Source: Liolophura sinensis (Eukaryota; Mollusca; Polyplacophora; Chitonida; Chitonidae). Taken from it: DNA of 64,000 bases. Location of the stretch: contig NC_088295.1 of assembly GCF_032854445.1 (NCBI RefSeq), forward strand, positions 48,845,385 to 48,909,384. The letters run 5' to 3'. Positions within the stretch are counted from its first letter, which is position 1. Every line of letters begins with the position of its first letter. Shown one piece after another: positions 59,283 through 64,000 of the stretch. The notes below the pieces were generated by a model. That model saw only the letters and a program-made list of their open reading frames with translations. It ran no database searches and was not told the DNA's origin. The position numbers were made by a program, and so were the translations under genes.

Positions 59283-61693
59283 TGTTTTTTTTTTGTTTTG
59301 TTTTGTTTTTTTGTACATGTAGAAATGTTATAACTATAAGCCATCTTGATGAATGTTTTTTTTTATAGTATTGGAATGGGATAGCGCTGTTAAGTAGTTT
59401 GTGACTTATCTAAACGATGCGATAAGGCTGACATGGAAAATTTCATGTTTTATTTCTTCTGAAATCAAGGTATTTAAAGCACTCAGTGATTTACTTTTCG
59501 ACATAGAAGAATGCTTGTGTACCCTTGTACACATCCACTGTATCACTTAAACCACAATCACTCACTCACTCATTCACTGTATCACATAGCCAGCCCCACT
59601 AGTCTCGTAACTTGCCAAATGTCTGTGAAAAGAACGAGTTTTATGTTCCGTTCTGCTCATGGATGTCCGTTCCCATCGTGGACTAGCTGCTCATGGACCG
59701 TGACTGACCAGCAACTCTGGTACATTTCTATTTTCCAATGTATTGCGACATCAGGGGAGATAATCCACCCATTGCTCAAAGACCTCTGCAGTTTTGACAA
59801 AATGTGTGGTTTGGTAACAATTCATGTTTAAATTTATTCAATTAGTCTTTGTTCTGTGTTTTTGTTTTTTTTATTTTACATCTACTAATTAAATTTGAAT
59901 ATTTATCAACATATTTCTTTTCAGTTTTACCTACTATTGTTTTGGTAAAAATGACTAAGTTGGTATTCTTTATCATGCAATACGTAAATAAATTTCGTTA
60001 TATTGAGGGTTGCAAACGATTCATTACGTAATTAAGATAAATCTTTTGTGCCTTGTTAATTCTTACAGTGCTGCAGTACAAAACATGAAAGTTTTGGTCA
60101 GATTTTGATAGGTTTTGTCAAGTTTATTCCAACACGTCCCAATGTATTTTAACTGGTCGATAGATTTTAAAATCTGTGTACATTTTAAAAATTATGTGGG
60201 CCAAATGATATAATCATATTTTTGTTTGATCTCTTATCAGTTATTTACTATTCTGCCTAATTGCTTTGGTTTCTGCATCATTGCCCTTTATTTGTCATGA
60301 TTTTGTGGGTTTGTTGAGAAGAGGGACATATTCCATTAATATGGAGGATAAATAATTACCCCAAATTGTAAACATGTTTATTTTCAGAAATTTTCGTTTT
60401 AGTAACTCAGAATAATATACAGATGTTTTGTCTTTGAATATTTATTTACTTACTGTTGTTCCCATTTTACTTACTTTGTTCTGCAATAATTTTGTGATTA
60501 CTATAAGAGATACTGGTAGTGAAACAACTAGAATGAATGAACTTGAATGTTGGTAAAAACATTTAAAGTTATGCAATAAAATTTGGATTTGGGAAACCGT
60601 TAAACTGTAAATGGCCAAAGCAAATTCAAGCAACAATGTATATTTAAATTTCATTAACCGATGACAAATACAGAAAATATTTTTTAAGTAATTATTTTTA
60701 AATAGTTATAGCTGATTAAATTAATGCACTGCAACATAAAGCCTATTTTTAGTTAATTAAGATAAAGAAAAATCATCCATGTTAAATTATTTGAGCATAC
60801 AAAATCCGGTAAAATGATAAATGAGTAAAAAATTATTAAAACAAATAATGTATATGGACATGCACGTCTCATTTGAATGTTAAACAATTATAAAATCTAC
60901 AATACTGAATAGAAATTGTTTTACATTCATATGTTTAATAAAATTCATTTATGCTACTCCACCTGTAAGAAATCCATCCTTGTTACTCTTTAATGTATAT
61001 GTATTCAGAAAAAGGACTATGGTATGTCACTTATAAATATATAAGGGTGTCACATATACAGTAATTACTTAATTCCTGGCCAGATTTTTGAGCAAAGGAA
61101 AGAATGATGTTTCCAGGTTGAACATTTTTCTTGTTCTTGGACCAGTCTGTCACACCCAGCCATATTTCATCTTGGCAGTTGGGACCATCACAAGAGCAGT
61201 GAAAGAATTCCAGAAGTTAGAGTTGTGCTGATTACAAGTACAAATTTGATTTAACTTATTTTAGGAGAAGGCTTTAACTCAGTTCATTCCAAACATTTTG
61301 ATATAAAAACGCTAAAGAAGGATGTTATCACAGATAAGTTTACTCGCACTGTAACATCCATACAAAACTAAACTAGATTTGCAATGAAAAACAACACATG
61401 ACTATACTGAAGCAAAATTAAGAAAAAAATCTATCCATTTTAATATGCATATATTTTTCTGCTGTAAATTTTGTAGGTATACTTGTATATAGTTATTATT
61501 GTTATTTTTTATGAGTTTACCTAATAATGTATTAATATAATGTCAAACAGAATCATCACTGCACCAGTAATTGTCCATAGTATTTATTAGACCAAATAAT
61601 CCCATGGTAAATAAAGTTAGTATTTTATGAGATATATAAGATATATACTTGTTATCATTTATTCAGGTAACCCAAGGACTTTTGCCAATGTGG
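59283..61693. other. AT-rich DNA, no recognised feature
   Basis: Very AT-rich, with T runs near 59285-59312. Short open frames show no family resemblance. It may be the intron of SDR gene 4 or intergenic. Confidence 0.4.
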
Positions 61694-61807
<114 letters not shown>

Positions 61808-62703
61808 ACAGGAACTTGTGGAAAATAAAGGGGAATACTGTTGATATATTGAAAAGATATGGCTATTTTTTGCCATGGTAGCTTTCCACGGTAAGTGTTA
61901 GCTTAGGCAGAAAATGCAGTAAAACCTAGATAGAGCCATGTAAGACATGTTAAAAATAAAAAAGCACTATTTGACAGTTGGTAAAGAAGTTTTGCAATAT
62001 ATAAGGACAGTTTGAGTAACAAATCCATTATCTGGCCACAAACTGTTCTCCATATGCAGATGACTGTAGCCGTGAGTCCACCAGTTGGTTAGGACGGTCT
62101 GGTTTAGACAGACTAGCCACTATCTAGCATAACTACTGTATATTCTGAGCATTTAAAAACATTTTAGTTTTTGAAGGAAGGGCTTTCTTTAAAACAAGCT
62201 ATACGCATGTTTAACTGCGAGAATATTCTCAAATACACACAGTATATGAACCTCAAAACTGTCCACTATTGTGGGTGATGTCCCCTTCCCAATCCCTGTT
62301 ATATTAGTCCCAGGTCAAAATAATTACACTTCATGTTTGAAACACACTCTTTAGTATAACATATTTCAACTCAAAGTATTACCACAAGTTTTTAAAAGTG
62401 AAATTATATTCGAGTTTGTTTTCAATAACTAATGCTGCATGTTTACTGTACTTCTTCTAAGTTTGGGACATCCAACTGGTACTCCTGCTTTTAGCTTGTA
62501 TACATGTGATTATAACAGGAACAGTTTCTCTCTTCCTCTCACATGTCTAGTCCATCTAATTAACAACATATGCTTAGCTTTAACTTTCCCAAAAAAAAAA
62601 GACAAATGTATTTTTTTGCTTTCAAGACTATCATCAAAAATGCCATGTCAGCATGCATGTATAGTGAACCATTTTAACTTTAAAATATCTGTCTATATAC
62701 ATG

Positions 62704-62923
62704 TATTTATTTTATTTATTTATTTGATTGGTGTTTTACGCCATGCTCAAGAATATTTCACTTATACGACGACGGCCAGCACTATGGTGGGTGGAAAGCG
62801 GGCAGAGCCCTGAAGAAACCCACAACCATCCGCAGGTTGCTGACTGATCTTCCCACATACAGCTGGAGAGGAAGTCAGCATGAGTTGGACTTGAACTCAC
62901 ATCAACCGCATTGGTGAGAGGTC
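62704..62923 (-). repeat. SINE, head-truncated
   Basis: Minus-oriented: TTATTTATTTGATTGGTG, CCATGCTCAAGAATATTTCAC, GAGTTGGACTTGAACTCAC. It ends at GTGAGAGGTCTG before the A-box half of the head. Confidence 0.9.
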
Positions 62924-64000
62924 TGTCTACATAAATTGTTTATATGTATATATAAATGTATGTATATTTTATGTGCAGGTAATGGGTGCCCCAACCCTCC
63001 AATCTGCACCTCACACATGGCTGTGCACCCTGGAGTCCTGCAGTTGTATGTTTTGTGTATTCTTCTGTGCACATCCAGAAGTCAGTCATCAAATCTGTTG
63101 TATAAAAGGCTTGTATAATAAAAGAGACTATAAAGGAGATTTAGGCAAAAAATCCAGATTTGCAAATCATATCAAATGTTCTATATAAATTTGCCAAGAA
63201 TATTGCCTTTCAGTAAATATCAGACTCCTACTTGTACTATTTATTGTGTTGAAATAATTCTACAGTTTGGAAAAGTTATAAATAATGCACAGATGAGGAT
63301 AGTAGTTTGTGAAAAGTAATAATTTCGGTTAATCTAAGACAAAAGCAAAAATTCATTTGTATTTACACTGATCAATCTCCAGTATCACCTCTTTAAGCCA
63401 AGTAAGTCTCCCTGATTAACACATCCGTGAACTCCACATGCATGGCTGATAATTAAATTGTGGGTCTTCTGTTGGTGAAACTTTCTGCACTGATATTCCA
63501 TCCCATGACTATGTGCCCGTGGATATAGTGTAAGGTTTAAGTGTGTTTCAAGGATTTACAAAAGAGTTGTAAGAGTCGTTCTTAAAAACATAAACTTTCT
63601 CCATATAAGGGGTTTACACAAAAGGCAGGATGTTTATCTAGAAATTTACATATTTTTTCTCCATTACCCTATATGGTTATAGTGTGTAGCTGAAAATGAA
63701 AATAAATACTGGTATGTAAGCAAAGAAATTAGGTACATCAAACCTTATAAAAGACATCAGCTTCAAATTAAATATGAAAAATGTGTGTATTTGTGCAATA
63801 ATTTTTGCCATATCAATTAAAATATATACTTAGCCTTTTAATAAAGTCAGAGACAATAATGTGAGTGGCATATATATTTACATAATATTTCTTATTAAAT
63901 TTAAATATGAATTTCACGTAAGATCTACTTCATATGACTGCAGTTATAAATTAAATGATAAACTAAATATTCAATTAACATATAAATTACTGTCTGTATC
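62924..64000. other. AT-rich DNA, no recognised feature
   Basis: No exon with family resemblance or paired splice sites was found before the window ends. Confidence 0.4.

Noticed and set aside
59511-59831. 106-codon plus-strand open frame
   Set aside because: Low-complexity start (His/Ser/Leu-rich), no domain, no splice context, in AT-rich DNA.

Overview
This is eukaryotic DNA. It is AT-rich, its genes are split by GT-AG introns, and it is crowded with SINEs, minisatellites and (TA)n tracts. The dominant repeat is a tRNA-headed SINE with an AATAAATA tail and a body reading TTCTTGAGTACGGCGTAAAA. I associate it with mollusc genomes, possibly the Meta-SINE superfamily. Together with the gene content this points to a mollusc or another lophotrochozoan. 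That assignment is inference from recalled repeats and was not searched.

Layout. (1) 1-9773, plus strand: the last five coding exons of a DOP1 (Dopey) gene. (2) 9774-14428: 3' flank and intergenic DNA with SINEs and a 26-bp minisatellite. (3) 14429-21826: a direct tandem duplication of about 3.7 kb. Each unit carries a four-exon minus-strand gene for a nuclear-looking protein with a C76-like (herpesvirus tegument type) cysteine protease fold. (4) 21827-27160: SINEs, a G-rich tract, and the broken remains of an integrase plus OTU-protease transposon. (5) 27813-58053: a plus-strand array of short-chain dehydrogenases resembling 15-hydroxyprostaglandin dehydrogenase (HPGD). Three are complete seven-exon genes, and a fourth first exon has no partners in the window. 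A ruined third copy of the C76-like gene (54173-56510, plus strand) sits between the third and fourth SDRs. (6) 58054-64000: a 53-bp minisatellite, then AT-rich DNA with no recognisable exon.

The SDR genes share one exon pattern (93/124/107/82-88/89/146-149/103 nt) with identical phases, so they arose by tandem duplication of an intron-containing gene. All keep the SDR catalytic Asn, Ser, Tyr and Lys and the acidic residue expected for NAD. All have lost the glycine of the family's Pro-Gly motif, reading CPR-x-TDT instead, and have a shortened, rewritten substrate loop. They may therefore be a divergent lineage-specific enzyme clade.

The most unusual non-genic structure is an imperfect palindrome of about 800 bp at 46986-47786, just upstream of the third SDR gene. 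A TIR-bearing MITE-like element occurs twice, 50 kb apart. Exon limits were set by hand from splice consensus and reading-frame continuity. No alignment or database search was possible.
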